This document shows, piece after piece, positions 32,909 through 42,306 of a stretch of DNA of 64,000 bases. The translations under genes and the position numbers were made by a program. Every line of letters starts with the position of its first letter. The first letter of the stretch is position 1. The notes below the pieces were generated by a model, which did no database searches, was not told where the DNA came from, and saw nothing but the letters and a program-made list of their open reading frames with translations. Source of the DNA: Streptomyces asoensis (GTDB taxonomy: Bacteria > Actinomycetota > Actinomycetes > Streptomycetales > Streptomycetaceae); NCBI RefSeq assembly GCF_013085465.1, contig NZ_CP049838.1, positions 4,464,001 to 4,528,000 on the forward strand, in the 5' to 3' direction.

Positions 32909-35509
32909 GTGGCGGGCGAGTCCCCCGACAGGTCGAAGCAGCGCGAGTCGTCGGCAGAACCGACGTCGGGGAGCGCGAGCACGGTTCCCGAGGCACGTGA
33001 GCCTCGCGATTCCCGCGAAGTCCGCGATCCGCGGGTGGCCGTGGCGCGGGAGGCCGAGCCGTCAGCGTCACGGGGCGGCGTGGACACGGCGACGCGAGTG
33101 TTCTCGGTACGGGACCTGAAGACCGCGGAGTCCGAACAGCCCGAGGCCGTCGAGGAGGGCGAGGAGCCCCCGGGGGCCGAGGACGGCGGCGAGGCCACGG
33201 CGAGCGAGCCCGACGACGACGCCACGGAGGCCGAGGCCGCCGAGAAGACCGAGGCCGACGCCGACGCCGAGACCGAGGCGGACGCCGAGACCGAGGCGGA
33301 CGCCGAGGAGGCCGCGGGGGCCGAAAACAGCGGCACGGGCACGAAGACCGAGTCCGCCGAGCCCGAGGACGCCGAGAGCGGCTCCGAGGGCGCCCAGGAC
33401 GGCCCTGAGGGCGCCGAGGCGGCCGAGAGCGCCTCCGAGACCACCGAGGGGGCTTCCGGGGGCAGTGACGAGCGCCTGCGGGAGGCTGTGGCCCAGTGGG
33501 TGGCCTCTGCGGACGACAAGAGCTCCGCGGAAGAGCCCGCGACGGACTCGGCGACGGACTCGGCGGCGGGCGGGAAGTCCTCGGACCGGGACACCTCGGA
33601 CGAGAACCCCTCGGACCGGGACACCGGCGCCGAGGCGGAGGAACGTTCCGCGAGCGACGCCGAAGCCGACGAAACCGGCGAGGCCGACGAGCCCGCCGAC
33701 GTGAAGCCGGAGGCCGAGGCCGAGGCCGAGCCCGCCGCCAAGCCCGCGTCCAAGCCCGCGCCGAAGTGGGCGTCGGACGCCGACGAGGAAGCCGCCCCGG
33801 ACGCCAAGGCCGGTCAGGCCGGTCAGGCCGGTCAGGCCGGTCAGGCCGGTCAGGCCGAGGACGCCGAAGCCGACGCCGACGCCGACGCCGACAAGCCCGA
33901 CGACTCCCCCGTCGACCAGCCCACCGCCATCTTCAAGGCCCCCCGACCCAAGCCCGCCGTCGACCAGCCGACCACCATGCTGAAGCTGGGCGGCGCCACG
34001 AGGCCCAAGCCGGACGAGGCCGAGGCCGGCCCGAAGGCCGGCCCGAAGGCCGACGAGAAGACCGACGGGAAGGCCGGCGAGAAGGCCGAGCCCGAGGCCC
34101 CCGCCGAGCGGACCAGCAAGTTCGTCGCGCTCAAGCCGCTCGACGAGCCCCGCCCGCCGAAGGCGGCCGACGTCACCGCACTCGTCCCGCAGGTCGGTCC
34201 CGAGCGCACCACCCAGCAGCCGCTGCCGCCGAGGCCGCCGCTGGACCTGCTGGCGGAGCTGACGAACACCCCGCCGCCCCCGCCGACTCCGCTGCGCACG
34301 CTCGGACGGCGGCTCAAGATCTGGACGCCGCTGGTCATCCTGCTGCTGGTCGTGTTTGCGATCGCGCAGGCCGTACGACCGCTGCCGGAGACCGCTCTCA
34401 CGCTCACCGCGAAGGACTCGTACACCTTCGAGGGCGGCAAGACGCAGCTGCCCTGGCCGGGTGAGGGACAGGGCTGGATCGACGCCGACGGTGTCGGCAC
34501 GATGGGCAGCTTCGGCAAGCAGACGCCCGTGGCCATCGGATCGGTCGCCAAGACCATGACGGCGTACATCATCCTCAAGGACCACCCGATGAAGGCCGGG
34601 GAGGAAGGTCCGGAGATCGACGTCGACGCGACGGCGGAGAAGGAGGGCGGCTACGACGTCTCCGGCGACGAGTCGACGCTCAACACCGTCAAGGCCGGCG
34701 ACAAGCTCACCGAGAAGCAGGCCCTGTCGGCCGTCCTGATCCCCTCCGCCAACAACATCGCGCGGCTGCTCGCGCGCTGGGACGCGGGCACGGAGGCGGC
34801 GTTCGTGGAGAAGATGAACGCCACCGCCAAGGAACTGGGGATGACGAACACGACGTACACCGACCCGTCGGGCCTGAAGGAGACCACCGTCTCCACGGCC
34901 GAGGACCAGGTGAAGCTCGGCCGCGCGTTCGTGAAGGTCCCGGCCCTGGTCTCCATCTCCAGCGCGGCCAGCTGGGACGACCCGTCCGGCAAGAACTGGC
35001 CCAACTACAACGTGCTGCCGTACAAGATGGGCGCGATCGGCATCAAGACCGGCAGCACCACCGCGGCCGGCGGCAACCTGCTCTTCGCCTCCCGCAAGGA
35101 GGTCGACGGGCAGACGGTGACCCTGGTCGGCGCGATCCTCGGCCAGCACAAGCCGAGGATCCTCGAGACGGTCAACGCGGTCAGCCAGACGGCGCTGCTC
35201 GCCGCCGAGGACGCGGTCACCTCGGCGAAGATCCTGAAGAAGGGCGACGTCGTCGGGTATGTGGACGACAAGCTGGGCGGCCACACGCCCGTCGTCATCA
35301 CCAAGGACGTCCCGGCGGTCGGCTGGGCGGGCATGACGGTGAAGCTGTCCTTCACCGCCGACGACGTTCCGCACACGGCGAAGGCCGGCACCCAGGTGGG
35401 CACGCTCACCGTCGGGGACGGCTCCAGCAGTGCCGTGAAGGTGCCGGTCGCCCTTCAGACGGACCTGGTCGAGCCGGGCTTCTCGGACAAGCTGACGCGC
35501 ATCGGCTGA
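32909..35509 (+). CDS. D-alanyl-D-alanine carboxypeptidase with giant acidic N-terminus
   Basis: 866 residues from GTG 32909, where GGAGGAGG lies five bases upstream; the longer frame from 32729 has no such site. Residues 1-460 are cytoplasmic, Asp/Glu/Ala-rich and repetitive. One membrane helix follows (TPLVILLLVVFAIAQAV, about residue 475). The extracellular peptidase S11 domain then has SxxK as GSVAKTMTA, SxN as PSANN and KTGS in IGIKTGSTT, all intact. It trims peptidoglycan pentapeptides. The intracellular tail is far longer than in ordinary PBP5 enzymes and may sense or scaffold. Confidence 0.93.
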   Translation: MAGESPDRSKQRESSAEPTSGSASTVPEAREPRDSREVRDPRVAVAREAEPSASRGGVDTATRVFSVRDLKTAESEQPEAVEEGEEPPGAEDGGEATASEPDDDATEAEAAEKTEADADAETEADAETEADAEEAAGAENSGTGTKTESAEPEDAESGSEGAQDGPEGAEAAESASETTEGASGGSDERLREAVAQWVASADDKSSAEEPATDSATDSAAGGKSSDRDTSDENPSDRDTGAEAEERSASDAEADETGEADEPADVKPEAEAEAEPAAKPASKPAPKWASDADEEAAPDAKAGQAGQAGQAGQAGQAEDAEADADADADKPDDSPVDQPTAIFKAPRPKPAVDQPTTMLKLGGATRPKPDEAEAGPKAGPKADEKTDGKAGEKAEPEAPAERTSKFVALKPLDEPRPPKAADVTALVPQVGPERTTQQPLPPRPPLDLLAELTNTPPPPPTPLRTLGRRLKIWTPLVILLLVVFAIAQAVRPLPETALTLTAKDSYTFEGGKTQLPWPGEGQGWIDADGVGTMGSFGKQTPVAIGSVAKTMTAYIILKDHPMKAGEEGPEIDVDATAEKEGGYDVSGDESTLNTVKAGDKLTEKQALSAVLIPSANNIARLLARWDAGTEAAFVEKMNATAKELGMTNTTYTDPSGLKETTVSTAEDQVKLGRAFVKVPALVSISSAASWDDPSGKNWPNYNVLPYKMGAIGIKTGSTTAAGGNLLFASRKEVDGQTVTLVGAILGQHKPRILETVNAVSQTALLAAEDAVTSAKILKKGDVVGYVDDKLGGHTPVVITKDVPAVGWAGMTVKLSFTADDVPHTAKAGTQVGTLTVGDGSSSAVKVPVALQTDLVEPGFSDKLTRIG
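33808..33852 (+). repeat. 9-base tandem repeat inside the carboxypeptidase gene
   Basis: Five identical copies of GGCCGGTCA encode a run of Ala-Gly-Gln triplets. Other parts of the tail repeat EADAET and DADADAD. In-frame, so length can vary between strains. Confidence 0.9.
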
Positions 35510-35536
35510 CCTGCGACCCCGCTCGTACGACTGCAT

Positions 35537-35566
35537 CACCCCGTCGGGCAGCCGCCCGGCGGGGTG
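35537..35566 (+). terminator. Terminator after the carboxypeptidase gene
   Basis: 13-base stem (CACCCCGTCGGGC with GCCCGGCGGGGTG, one mismatch) and AGCC loop, 27 bases after the stop. Confidence 0.8.
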
Positions 35567-35616
35567 CGTGCTAGCGTCACGAAACGGGACAGGTCGCCGG
35601 TCGCAAGGACGCAGCC

Positions 35617-37647
35617 GTGAAGCGGACGCGAACGGCATGCGGCCGAGAGCAGAAGACGGGACACGGGGAGTGCCTTCAGGTGGCCACTGCGGAGCCGACA
35701 CGCGCCGACGACACCGGTCCGGATCCGGACGCCGGCCCGCGACCGAGGGTGCCCGCCCCGCAGTCGGGCGACCACGACCGTGACGACCATGACGGCCGTG
35801 ACGCGGTGGTAGAGCTCGAGCGGGACCACGTCCCGGACCCTGCGGCGGCGGACGGCCGTACGGACGACCACGCGGACGGCCGTACGGACGGTGCGGACCC
35901 CGCGCGTGAACCGTCCCGTACGAGATCCGCGGTCGACCGGCTGGGCGGGTGGCTGCGACGCCACCCGGTGCTGTCCATGACGGCACTGTCCGGCGTCCTG
36001 CATCTCGTCTGGTTCTTCACGTTCGCGAACAGTGGCGGCGACCTCGCGGCGCAGGACGCCTGGGCCGAGTTCGTCGGCCGGCACCCGGACTCCGCGTACA
36101 ACCTCGCCTGGTACGGCGGCATGCACCCGGTGTCGTACAGCATGGTGTCGCCGTATCTGATGTCCCTGCTCGGCGTCCGGACGACGATGATGATCGCCGG
36201 GACGATCTCGGCGGGGCTGCTCACCCTGATCCTGCTGCGCTGCCGGCCCGTGAAGAACCCGTTGTGGCCGGCGCTGGCCGGGGTCTTCGCCCTGCTGTGC
36301 AACGCGGCTTCCGGGCGGGTGACGTTCGGGCTCGGCAACACGTTCGCGCTGGGCGCGGTCGCCGTGGTGTTCTGCTGGCCGCACCGCTGGCGCTACAAAC
36401 GGTGGGCGAAGGCGCTGTGCGCCGCCCCGCTCGCCGCGCTCGCCACGATGGGCTCACCGGTGGCGGGGCTCTTCGTGGGGCTCGTCGCCGCCGCGCTGTT
36501 CCTCCAGAAGCGGCGGCCGGGCGCGTGGGCGCTGGGGCTCGCGCCGACTGCCGTGGTCGCCCTGTCCGCCTGGCTGTTCCCGTTCTCCGGCACCCAGCCG
36601 ATGTCCTTCGGCTCGGCGTCCCTGCCGCTGCTGTCCGCGGTGGCCGTCTTCGCGGTCGTCCCGCGCGACTGGAAGACGGTACGGATCACCTCGGCGGTGT
36701 ACGGGCTCGGGGTCCTGCTGGTGTGGCTGATCAGCTCGCAGATCGGGTCCAACATCACGCGTCTCGCGATGCTGTTCACGGGCGTGGTGCTGATGGCGGC
36801 GCTGCCGTTCGCCGTGCCGCGCAGCCGCAAGTGGTACGTGATCGTGGTGGCGTTCCTCGGGTTCGTGGGCTGGATCGGCTTCAAGTCGGTCGACGACGTG
36901 CTGCGGACGACCCCGGCGGCCTCCTGGGCGCGTGAGCTGGCGCCGCTCGTCAACGAACTCCAGGAGATCGGCGCGGAGAAGGGGCGGGTGGAGGTCGTAC
37001 CGGCCCGCTCGCACCGCGAGGCGTCCGCGCTCGCGCCGTACGTCAACCTCGCCCGGGGCTGGAACCGCCAGGCCGACATGGAGCGCAACCCGCTCTTCTA
37101 CGACGACACCCTCAACTCGGCGAACTATCACGAGTGGCTCCAGCGGTGGGCCGTGCACTTCGTCGTCGTCCCGAAGGAGGCGCTGGACGGGGACGGCGGC
37201 GAACGGGAGCGGGAGCTGGTGCAGCGGGGGCTGCCGTATCTGGTGCAGATCTGGGGCGACGCCAACTGGCAGCTGTTCAAGGTCACCGACCCCGCCTCGC
37301 TCGCCGAGCCGAACGCGGTGGTGCAGCGGGCCAAGCAGGACGAGATGACGATCGACGTGAAGAAGGCGGGGCGGATCCTGATCCGGATCCCGTACTCGCC
37401 GTGGCTGAGCGTCGTCGACGCGGAGGGCAAGAGCCTGAAGCCGCCGCAGGAGACGGACGCGTCCAAGGACCGGGCCGAGGGGGAGCCGAAGACGTACGAC
37501 AACGTCGACGGGTGTCTGTTCGAGACGGAGGAGGACGCGGAGGGGGACAAGTGGACGATGCTTGTCGCTCCGCGGGCGGGGGTGTACCGGCTGGCCGCGC
37601 CCTATCAGCTGCCGCGGGGTACTCCGTGTCCGGACGAGTTGAAGTGA
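35617..37647 (+). CDS. Large multi-pass membrane protein, unknown function
   Basis: 676 residues if GTG 35617 is used (AAGGA six bases upstream); GTG 35680 (GGGGAG upstream) is an equal candidate. The N-terminal 105 residues are charged. Some 11-12 helices follow (VLSMTALSGVLHLVWFFTF to IVVAFLGFVGWIGF), then a 250-residue extracytoplasmic domain (SHREASALAPYVNLARGWNR; YHEWLQRWAVHFVVVPKEAL). The layout resembles GT-C glycosyltransferase-like proteins more than MFS transporters. Its position after a cell-wall peptidase hints at an envelope role. Confidence 0.8.
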   Translation: MKRTRTACGREQKTGHGECLQVATAEPTRADDTGPDPDAGPRPRVPAPQSGDHDRDDHDGRDAVVELERDHVPDPAAADGRTDDHADGRTDGADPAREPSRTRSAVDRLGGWLRRHPVLSMTALSGVLHLVWFFTFANSGGDLAAQDAWAEFVGRHPDSAYNLAWYGGMHPVSYSMVSPYLMSLLGVRTTMMIAGTISAGLLTLILLRCRPVKNPLWPALAGVFALLCNAASGRVTFGLGNTFALGAVAVVFCWPHRWRYKRWAKALCAAPLAALATMGSPVAGLFVGLVAAALFLQKRRPGAWALGLAPTAVVALSAWLFPFSGTQPMSFGSASLPLLSAVAVFAVVPRDWKTVRITSAVYGLGVLLVWLISSQIGSNITRLAMLFTGVVLMAALPFAVPRSRKWYVIVVAFLGFVGWIGFKSVDDVLRTTPAASWARELAPLVNELQEIGAEKGRVEVVPARSHREASALAPYVNLARGWNRQADMERNPLFYDDTLNSANYHEWLQRWAVHFVVVPKEALDGDGGERERELVQRGLPYLVQIWGDANWQLFKVTDPASLAEPNAVVQRAKQDEMTIDVKKAGRILIRIPYSPWLSVVDAEGKSLKPPQETDASKDRAEGEPKTYDNVDGCLFETEEDAEGDKWTMLVAPRAGVYRLAAPYQLPRGTPCPDELK

Positions 37648-37668
37648 GCGTGGCTTGACGCCGGCGTC

Positions 37669-37742
37669 CCTGGGGGCTGCCGCCCCCAGGCCCCCGCTTC
37701 GGCCCTGAACGGGCCTCGTCCTCAATTGCCGGACAGGCTGGT
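37669..37742. terminator. Terminator plus recurrent Streptomyces intergenic sequence
   Basis: Stem CCTGGGGGC / GCCCCCAGG with TGCC loop (37669-37690) follows the membrane protein gene. Then comes CGTCCTCAATTGCCGGACAG (from 37718), close to a sequence I recognise as recurring between genes in many Streptomyces genomes (usually CCTCAATCGCCGGACGGGCT). It runs into the end of the opposing gene. Confidence 0.65.
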
Positions 37743-38594
37743 GGTGCGGAGGTTCGCCACATGGGTGTCCGTGCCCGGCACCGTCGGGATGAACGGTGCG
37801 ACCAGTTCCACCCTTCCCAGGCCCGACTCCGTCACCGCCTCCTCCAGGCCGGTGAAGTGCGGGTCCCAGCAGTCCCTCGGGTCGGTTTCCAGGAACCACA
37901 GGAGGGTCAGGCGGGTGTCGACGCCCTCGACCTGCTTGACGTAGGTCATGCGGTCGCCGGGGAGGGGGGTGGGGCGGAAGACGGTGACCATGGCCGTCGG
38001 GGAGCCGGCCACCCGCTTGGGGAGGTGGCGGGCGCGCAGCCACTCCAGGAGTTCGGCGCGCTGCTGCGCCGAGTCGGTGTCGATCACCTCGAGCACCAGA
38101 CCCGCGTACGGGTGGTCCAGGGCGTGGAAGTCGCGGGGACCGGCGGCGCCGTCCCGGTACACGGTCGTCTCGTGGTCCTGGAACGCCGTGAAGACGTGGG
38201 TGCGGTCCTGGTAGACGCGGGCGTCCCGGTTGAGGCGCTTGTTGATGGCGACCGTCCACTTCATGTGGTCGTCGTAACGGCCGTCGGTGATCCAGTAGGT
38301 GGAGAGGTAGCAGCCGGCGGTGACCGGCTGGGCGATCGCCGACTTCTCGGGCCGGCGCAGGAGCTGGAGGTCGCGGGTCGCCACCCACCTGCGGCCCGCG
38401 TACATCCAGGGCATCGCCATCGCGCCGGCGTAGTAGTGGTCGTCCTCGTACCAGCGGTTGTAGGCGTACTCGTGGCCGGGGTGCGGTTCGACCATGGTGA
38501 TCAGGGCATGGCCGGGGCGCACCCCGTAGGGGCCGACGGCGGCCAGTTCGGCGTACGTCTCGCTGTGCGTGTCGCGGTGCGTCTCCTCGCTCAT
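37722..38594 (-). CDS. EthD-like dimeric alpha-beta barrel protein
   Basis: 290 residues from ATG 38594 (GGGGA five bases upstream; ATG 38606 possible). Residues 25-55 read ALITMVEPHPGHEYAYNRWY followed by EDDHYYAGAM, the beta-strand and WY..DH helix typical of EthD/Dabb folds. A second, weaker copy seems present from residue 150 (YAGLVLEVIDTDSAQQRAEL). No enzyme name can be given. It diverges from an SDR gene with a TetR-type palindrome between, the same one found at 60-61 kb, so it probably serves the same catabolic route. Confidence 0.78.
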   Translation of the reverse strand: MSEETHRDTHSETYAELAAVGPYGVRPGHALITMVEPHPGHEYAYNRWYEDDHYYAGAMAMPWMYAGRRWVATRDLQLLRRPEKSAIAQPVTAGCYLSTYWITDGRYDDHMKWTVAINKRLNRDARVYQDRTHVFTAFQDHETTVYRDGAAGPRDFHALDHPYAGLVLEVIDTDSAQQRAELLEWLRARHLPKRVAGSPTAMVTVFRPTPLPGDRMTYVKQVEGVDTRLTLLWFLETDPRDCWDPHFTGLEEAVTESGLGRVELVAPFIPTVPGTDTHVANLRTTSLSGN

Positions 38595-38626
38595 GCTCTT
38601 CCCCATCCTCGGCGACTGGCCCATAC

Positions 38627-38643
38627 TCTGACGCTCCGTCAGA
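38627..38643. promoter_or_regulatory. TetR-type operator, site A of the shared regulon
   Basis: Perfect palindrome: TCTGACG-CTC-CGTCAGA, between the EthD-like gene and the SDR gene. It matches sites at 60571-60587, 60637-60651 and 61461-61483. Confidence 0.8.
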
Positions 38644-38670
38644 TAATTCGCCAGAGGCAAGGGGGCTCCG

Positions 38671-39456
38671 ATGTCACTGCTCACCGACAAGACCGTCGTC
38701 GTCTCGGGAGTCGGCGCCGGGCTCGGTCACCAGGTCGCCGCCGCGGTCGTCCGGGACGGCGGGAACGCCGTGCTGGGGGCGCGGACCGAGGCGAATCTCG
38801 CGAAGAGCGCGGCCGTGATCGATCCCGAGGGGGCGCGTACGGCGTACCGGGTCACCGACATCACCGACGAGGGGCAGTGCGAGGCGCTCGCGGAGCTGGC
38901 GCGGGAGCGGTTCGGGGGGATCGACGCCGTGGTGAACGTGGCCGCCTGGGACTCCTACTTCGGCGGGGTCGAGGACGCCGACTTCACGACCTGGCAGTCG
39001 GTGATCGACGTGAACCTGCTGGGGTCGCTGCGGATGGCGCGGGCGTGTCTGGCCGGGCTGCGGGTGCGGGGCGGGTCGGTGGTGTTCATCGGGACGCAGT
39101 CCGCCGTGGCGGCCCCCTCGCAGGTGCGGCAGGCGGCGTACGCGGCCTCCAAGGGCGCGCTGACCAGCGCCATGTACTCGCTCGCGCGGGAGTGGGGTCC
39201 GCACCGGATCCGGGTCAACACCGTGCTGCCGGGGTGGATGTGGGGGCCGCCGGTACAGGCCTACGTCCAGTTCACCGCGCAGACGGAGGGGGTCGCGGAG
39301 GAGGAGGTGCTGGGGCGGCTCACCGAGCGGATGGCGTTGCCCGGGCTGGCGACGGACGGGGATGTGGCGGACGCGGCGGTGTTCCTGGCGTCGGACCGGG
39401 CGCGGGCGATCACGGGACAGTCGTTGCTGGTCAACGCCGGGGAGCTGATGCGTTGA
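38671..39456 (+). CDS. SDR family oxidoreductase
   Basis: 261 residues. The Rossmann motif is altered to VVSGVGAGLGHQVAAAVV; the catalytic Tyr-Lys lies in QAAYAASKGALTSAMYSLAR with the Ser in FIGTQSAVAAPS. Typical of 3-oxoacyl reductase/alcohol dehydrogenase-like classical SDRs. GTVLPGW-type segment (NTVLPGWMWGPP) follows. Predicted to be under the operator at 38627. Confidence 0.9.
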   Translation: MSLLTDKTVVVSGVGAGLGHQVAAAVVRDGGNAVLGARTEANLAKSAAVIDPEGARTAYRVTDITDEGQCEALAELARERFGGIDAVVNVAAWDSYFGGVEDADFTTWQSVIDVNLLGSLRMARACLAGLRVRGGSVVFIGTQSAVAAPSQVRQAAYAASKGALTSAMYSLAREWGPHRIRVNTVLPGWMWGPPVQAYVQFTAQTEGVAEEEVLGRLTERMALPGLATDGDVADAAVFLASDRARAITGQSLLVNAGELMR

Positions 39457-39594
39457 GTTCATGTAGGTGAACGCGAACCACCATACCGAATACCTTTACC
39501 TCCCTTTGACCTTACGCTTACTTGTCGTGTTCACGCGGCAGCGCCCACGATGAGCGCCGGGCTGAACGCCGGTCTGAACCCTGGGAGGGCGCAC

Positions 39595-41163
39595 ATGAAC
39601 GGTCTCGACTGGGCCGTGCTCATCGGCTATTTCGGCGTGATGGTCGCGATCGGCGTCTGGTCGCACAAGCGCGTCGACAACGTGAGCGACTTCTTCACCG
39701 CCGGCGGCAGGATGCCCTGGTGGCTGTCCGGCATCTCGCACCACATGTCGGGCTACAGCGCGGTGATGTTCACCGGGTACGCGGGCATCGCCTACACCTA
39801 CGGCGTCACCTCCTTCGTCACCTGGTCCTTCCCCATCGCGCTCGGCATCGCCATCGGCTCGAAGCTGTTCGCGCCGCGCATCAACCGGCTGCGGTCACGG
39901 CTCCATGTGGCTTCCCCGCTGGAGTATCTGAAGAACCGCTACGACCTCAAGACCCAGCAGGCGCTGGCCTGGTCGGGGATGCTGCTGAAGATCGTGGACG
40001 TCGGCGCGAAGTGGGCCGCCATCGCGACCCTGCTGTCCGTCTTCACCGGGATCTCCCTCAACCAGGGCATCCTCATCACCGGCGCGATCACCGCCGTCTA
40101 CTGCACGATCGGCGGTCTGTGGGCGGACGCGCTGACCGAACTCGGCCAGTTCGTCATCCAGTTGCTGGCCGGCGTCGCGATGTTCGTCGCCGTCGTGCTG
40201 AAGCTGAACGACAAGGGCATCGGGTTCCTGGACGCCTGGGACCAGCCGGCGCTCCAGGGCCACGACAAGCCCCTGGTCGCCCAGTACGGCACGGTGTTTC
40301 TGCTCGCGTTCCTGTTCATCAAGCTCTTCGAGTACAACGGCGGCATGCTCAACCAGGCCCAGCGGTACATGGCCACGGCCACCCCGAAGGAGGCCGAGCG
40401 GTCGGCGCGGCTGTCGGCGGTGCTGTGGCTGGTCTGGCCCCTGGTGCTGTTCTTCCCGATGTGGATGTCGCCGCTGCTGGTGACGTCGAACAAGCCGGAC
40501 GGCTCCGACTCCTACGCCCTGATGACCGAACAGCTGCTGCCGCACGGCCTGCTGGGGCTCGTCATCGTCGGCTTCTTCTCCCACACGATGGCCATGTGCT
40601 CGTCCGACGCCAACGCCATCGCCGCCGTCTTCACCCGGGACTGCGCGCCGGTGATCTGGGCCAGGGCGCGGGAGTGGAACCAGCGGTCGGGGCTGATCGC
40701 GGCGCGGGTGGCGACCGTCGTCTTCCTCGGTCTCTCCATGGCGGCGGCCACGCAGGTCAACTCCCCCGCCTTCAAGGACATCATCACGGTCGTCATCAAG
40801 TGGGTGGCCGGACTGATGGGCCCGATGGCCATCCCGATGATGCTGGGCCTGCTGCGCCCGTTCCGCCGCTCCGGTCCGACGGCCGCGCTGACCAGCTGGT
40901 CGATGGGTCTGCTGGCCTTCTGGCTGGTCAACTACCCGATCAACTGGAACGTCGACGGCGGAGTGCCGCTCCAGTACCAGGTGTCGATCCCGCTGGCCGT
41001 GTCGCTGCTCCTCTACATCCTCATCGGCTTCATCAAGCCCGAGGACACCCCGGAACGCCTCGCGATCATCGAACAGATCAACACGGACGGGGACGGCGGC
41101 GCTTCGGCCGCCGCGCAGGTGCCGCGGCCCAAGGACGAGGTCCCCACGGCGGTGACGGACTAG
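39595..41163 (+). CDS. Sodium:solute symporter (SSS family)
   Basis: 522 residues from ATG 39595 (GGGAGG upstream); an ATG at 39550 is less likely. About 13-14 helices. VDNVSDFFTAGGRMPWWLSG, then ISHHMSGYSAVMFTGYAGIA, is the SSS signature start. GIAYTYG and the LADALTEL-like segment support a sugar (SglT-like) substrate over proline or pantothenate. It stands alone; TTGACC at 39507-39512 in an AT-rich stretch is a possible -35. Confidence 0.9.
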   Translation: MNGLDWAVLIGYFGVMVAIGVWSHKRVDNVSDFFTAGGRMPWWLSGISHHMSGYSAVMFTGYAGIAYTYGVTSFVTWSFPIALGIAIGSKLFAPRINRLRSRLHVASPLEYLKNRYDLKTQQALAWSGMLLKIVDVGAKWAAIATLLSVFTGISLNQGILITGAITAVYCTIGGLWADALTELGQFVIQLLAGVAMFVAVVLKLNDKGIGFLDAWDQPALQGHDKPLVAQYGTVFLLAFLFIKLFEYNGGMLNQAQRYMATATPKEAERSARLSAVLWLVWPLVLFFPMWMSPLLVTSNKPDGSDSYALMTEQLLPHGLLGLVIVGFFSHTMAMCSSDANAIAAVFTRDCAPVIWARAREWNQRSGLIAARVATVVFLGLSMAAATQVNSPAFKDIITVVIKWVAGLMGPMAIPMMLGLLRPFRRSGPTAALTSWSMGLLAFWLVNYPINWNVDGGVPLQYQVSIPLAVSLLLYILIGFIKPEDTPERLAIIEQINTDGDGGASAAAQVPRPKDEVPTAVTD

Positions 41164-41172
41164 GGGCTGCCC

Positions 41173-42306
41173 CTAACTCCCCCTGGGATACCGGGCCAGC
41201 CATCCCGGCGACGCCCCCGCGGGGTTGTGCAGGGCCGGGCCCTGGGTCATCTCCATGGCGAAGTCGTCGGCCAGTTCCAGGATCGTGGGGCGGCCCTCCA
41301 GCTCGGCCAGCCAGGCCGGCGGGAGGGCCGTCTCGCCGTGCAGGGCGCCGAGCAGGCCGCCGGTGAGGGCGGCGGTCGGCCCCGAGGGCGCGCCGTGGTT
41401 CACCGCGAGCCGCAGCCCGTGCCGGACGTCCTCCGCGACGAGCGCGCAGTAGACGGCACCCGACAGCACGGCCTCCGCGGTCCCCGCTCCCGCGAGCTCC
41501 TCCACTCTCGCGGGCCCCGGCAGCCCCTGCCGTACGGCGCCCAGCGCGTGCTGCAACGCCTGCGCCACCGCCTCGTGCCCCGGCCGCGCGGCCAGCAGGG
41601 CGAGCGCCCGCTGCACCGCGCCGTCGAGACTCTCCCCGCAGGCCAGCGCGTGCACGGTGACGGCGTACGCGGCGGCCGCGAGGTATGCCGTGGGGTGACC
41701 GTGGGTCTGGGCGGCGCACTCGACGGCGAGTTGGACGACGAGTTGCGGCTCCCAGCCGACGAGCAGCCCGAAGGGCACCGAACGGGGAACCACCTCGGGC
41801 CCGGCCGCGCCGGGGCTCTTGGGCGCCTCCAGGGTGCCCATGACCTCGTCGCCGAGCCCGAGCAGCAGCGTCCGGGTCGGATCGCGCCGGGCGTACAGCC
41901 ACTCCTCGCGGGCCAGCCAGCCGTCGTCCTTGCGGCGCAGGTCGGGCCCCCAGTCGCGCTGGGTGGCCGCCCATCTCAGATACGCCCGGTGCAGATCGGT
42001 CGGCGGATGCCAGGCGCCGGTGTCCCGCCGTACCTGGGCGCGGATCAGCCCGTCCACGGTGAACAGGGTCAGCTGGGTGAGATGCGTGACCGCGCCGCGC
42101 CGCCCGTGGGCGGGGGCCAGGTCCACGACTCCCTCGGGCCCGTGGACCTGCCGGATCTCCTCGATCCCGAGCCCGTCGACGGGCGCCCCGAGGGCGTCCC
42201 CGACGGCCGCGCCCAGCAGCGTGCCACGCACCCGGCTGCGGAAGTCCTGCTGTTCGGCACGGCCCCAGACTGGCCCGGCAGTCGCACCCACCCAGTCCTC
42301 CCGCAC
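41173..42306 (-). CDS. ADP-ribosylglycohydrolase-fold protein lacking metal-binding residues
   Basis: 377 residues, GTG start. The fold is clear: FRSRVRGTLLGAAVGDALGA at the N-terminus and TAALTGGLLGALHGETALP near residue 320. But the metal-binding TDDT is THLT here (AVTHLTQLTLFTVDG), and the C-terminal DxDT is APSGPT. The Asp ligands for the two Mg ions are therefore absent, so hydrolase activity is doubtful. It may bind ADP-ribose or nucleotides without cleaving. It lies between a symporter and a small membrane gene with no obvious partner. Confidence 0.88.
   Translation of the reverse strand: MREDWVGATAGPVWGRAEQQDFRSRVRGTLLGAAVGDALGAPVDGLGIEEIRQVHGPEGVVDLAPAHGRRGAVTHLTQLTLFTVDGLIRAQVRRDTGAWHPPTDLHRAYLRWAATQRDWGPDLRRKDDGWLAREEWLYARRDPTRTLLLGLGDEVMGTLEAPKSPGAAGPEVVPRSVPFGLLVGWEPQLVVQLAVECAAQTHGHPTAYLAAAAYAVTVHALACGESLDGAVQRALALLAARPGHEAVAQALQHALGAVRQGLPGPARVEELAGAGTAEAVLSGAVYCALVAEDVRHGLRLAVNHGAPSGPTAALTGGLLGALHGETALPPAWLAELEGRPTILELADDFAMEMTQGPALHNPAGASPGWLARYPRGS

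Noticed and set aside
33808..33852. CRISPR-like array
   Set aside because: Repeats are 9 bases, contiguous and coding; no spacers. The same holds for the 15-base repeats at 23646 and 24074.
33068..35986. A 972-residue minus-strand frame opposite the carboxypeptidase
   Set aside because: Arg/Gly/Leu-rich shadow of repetitive coding DNA, no family features.
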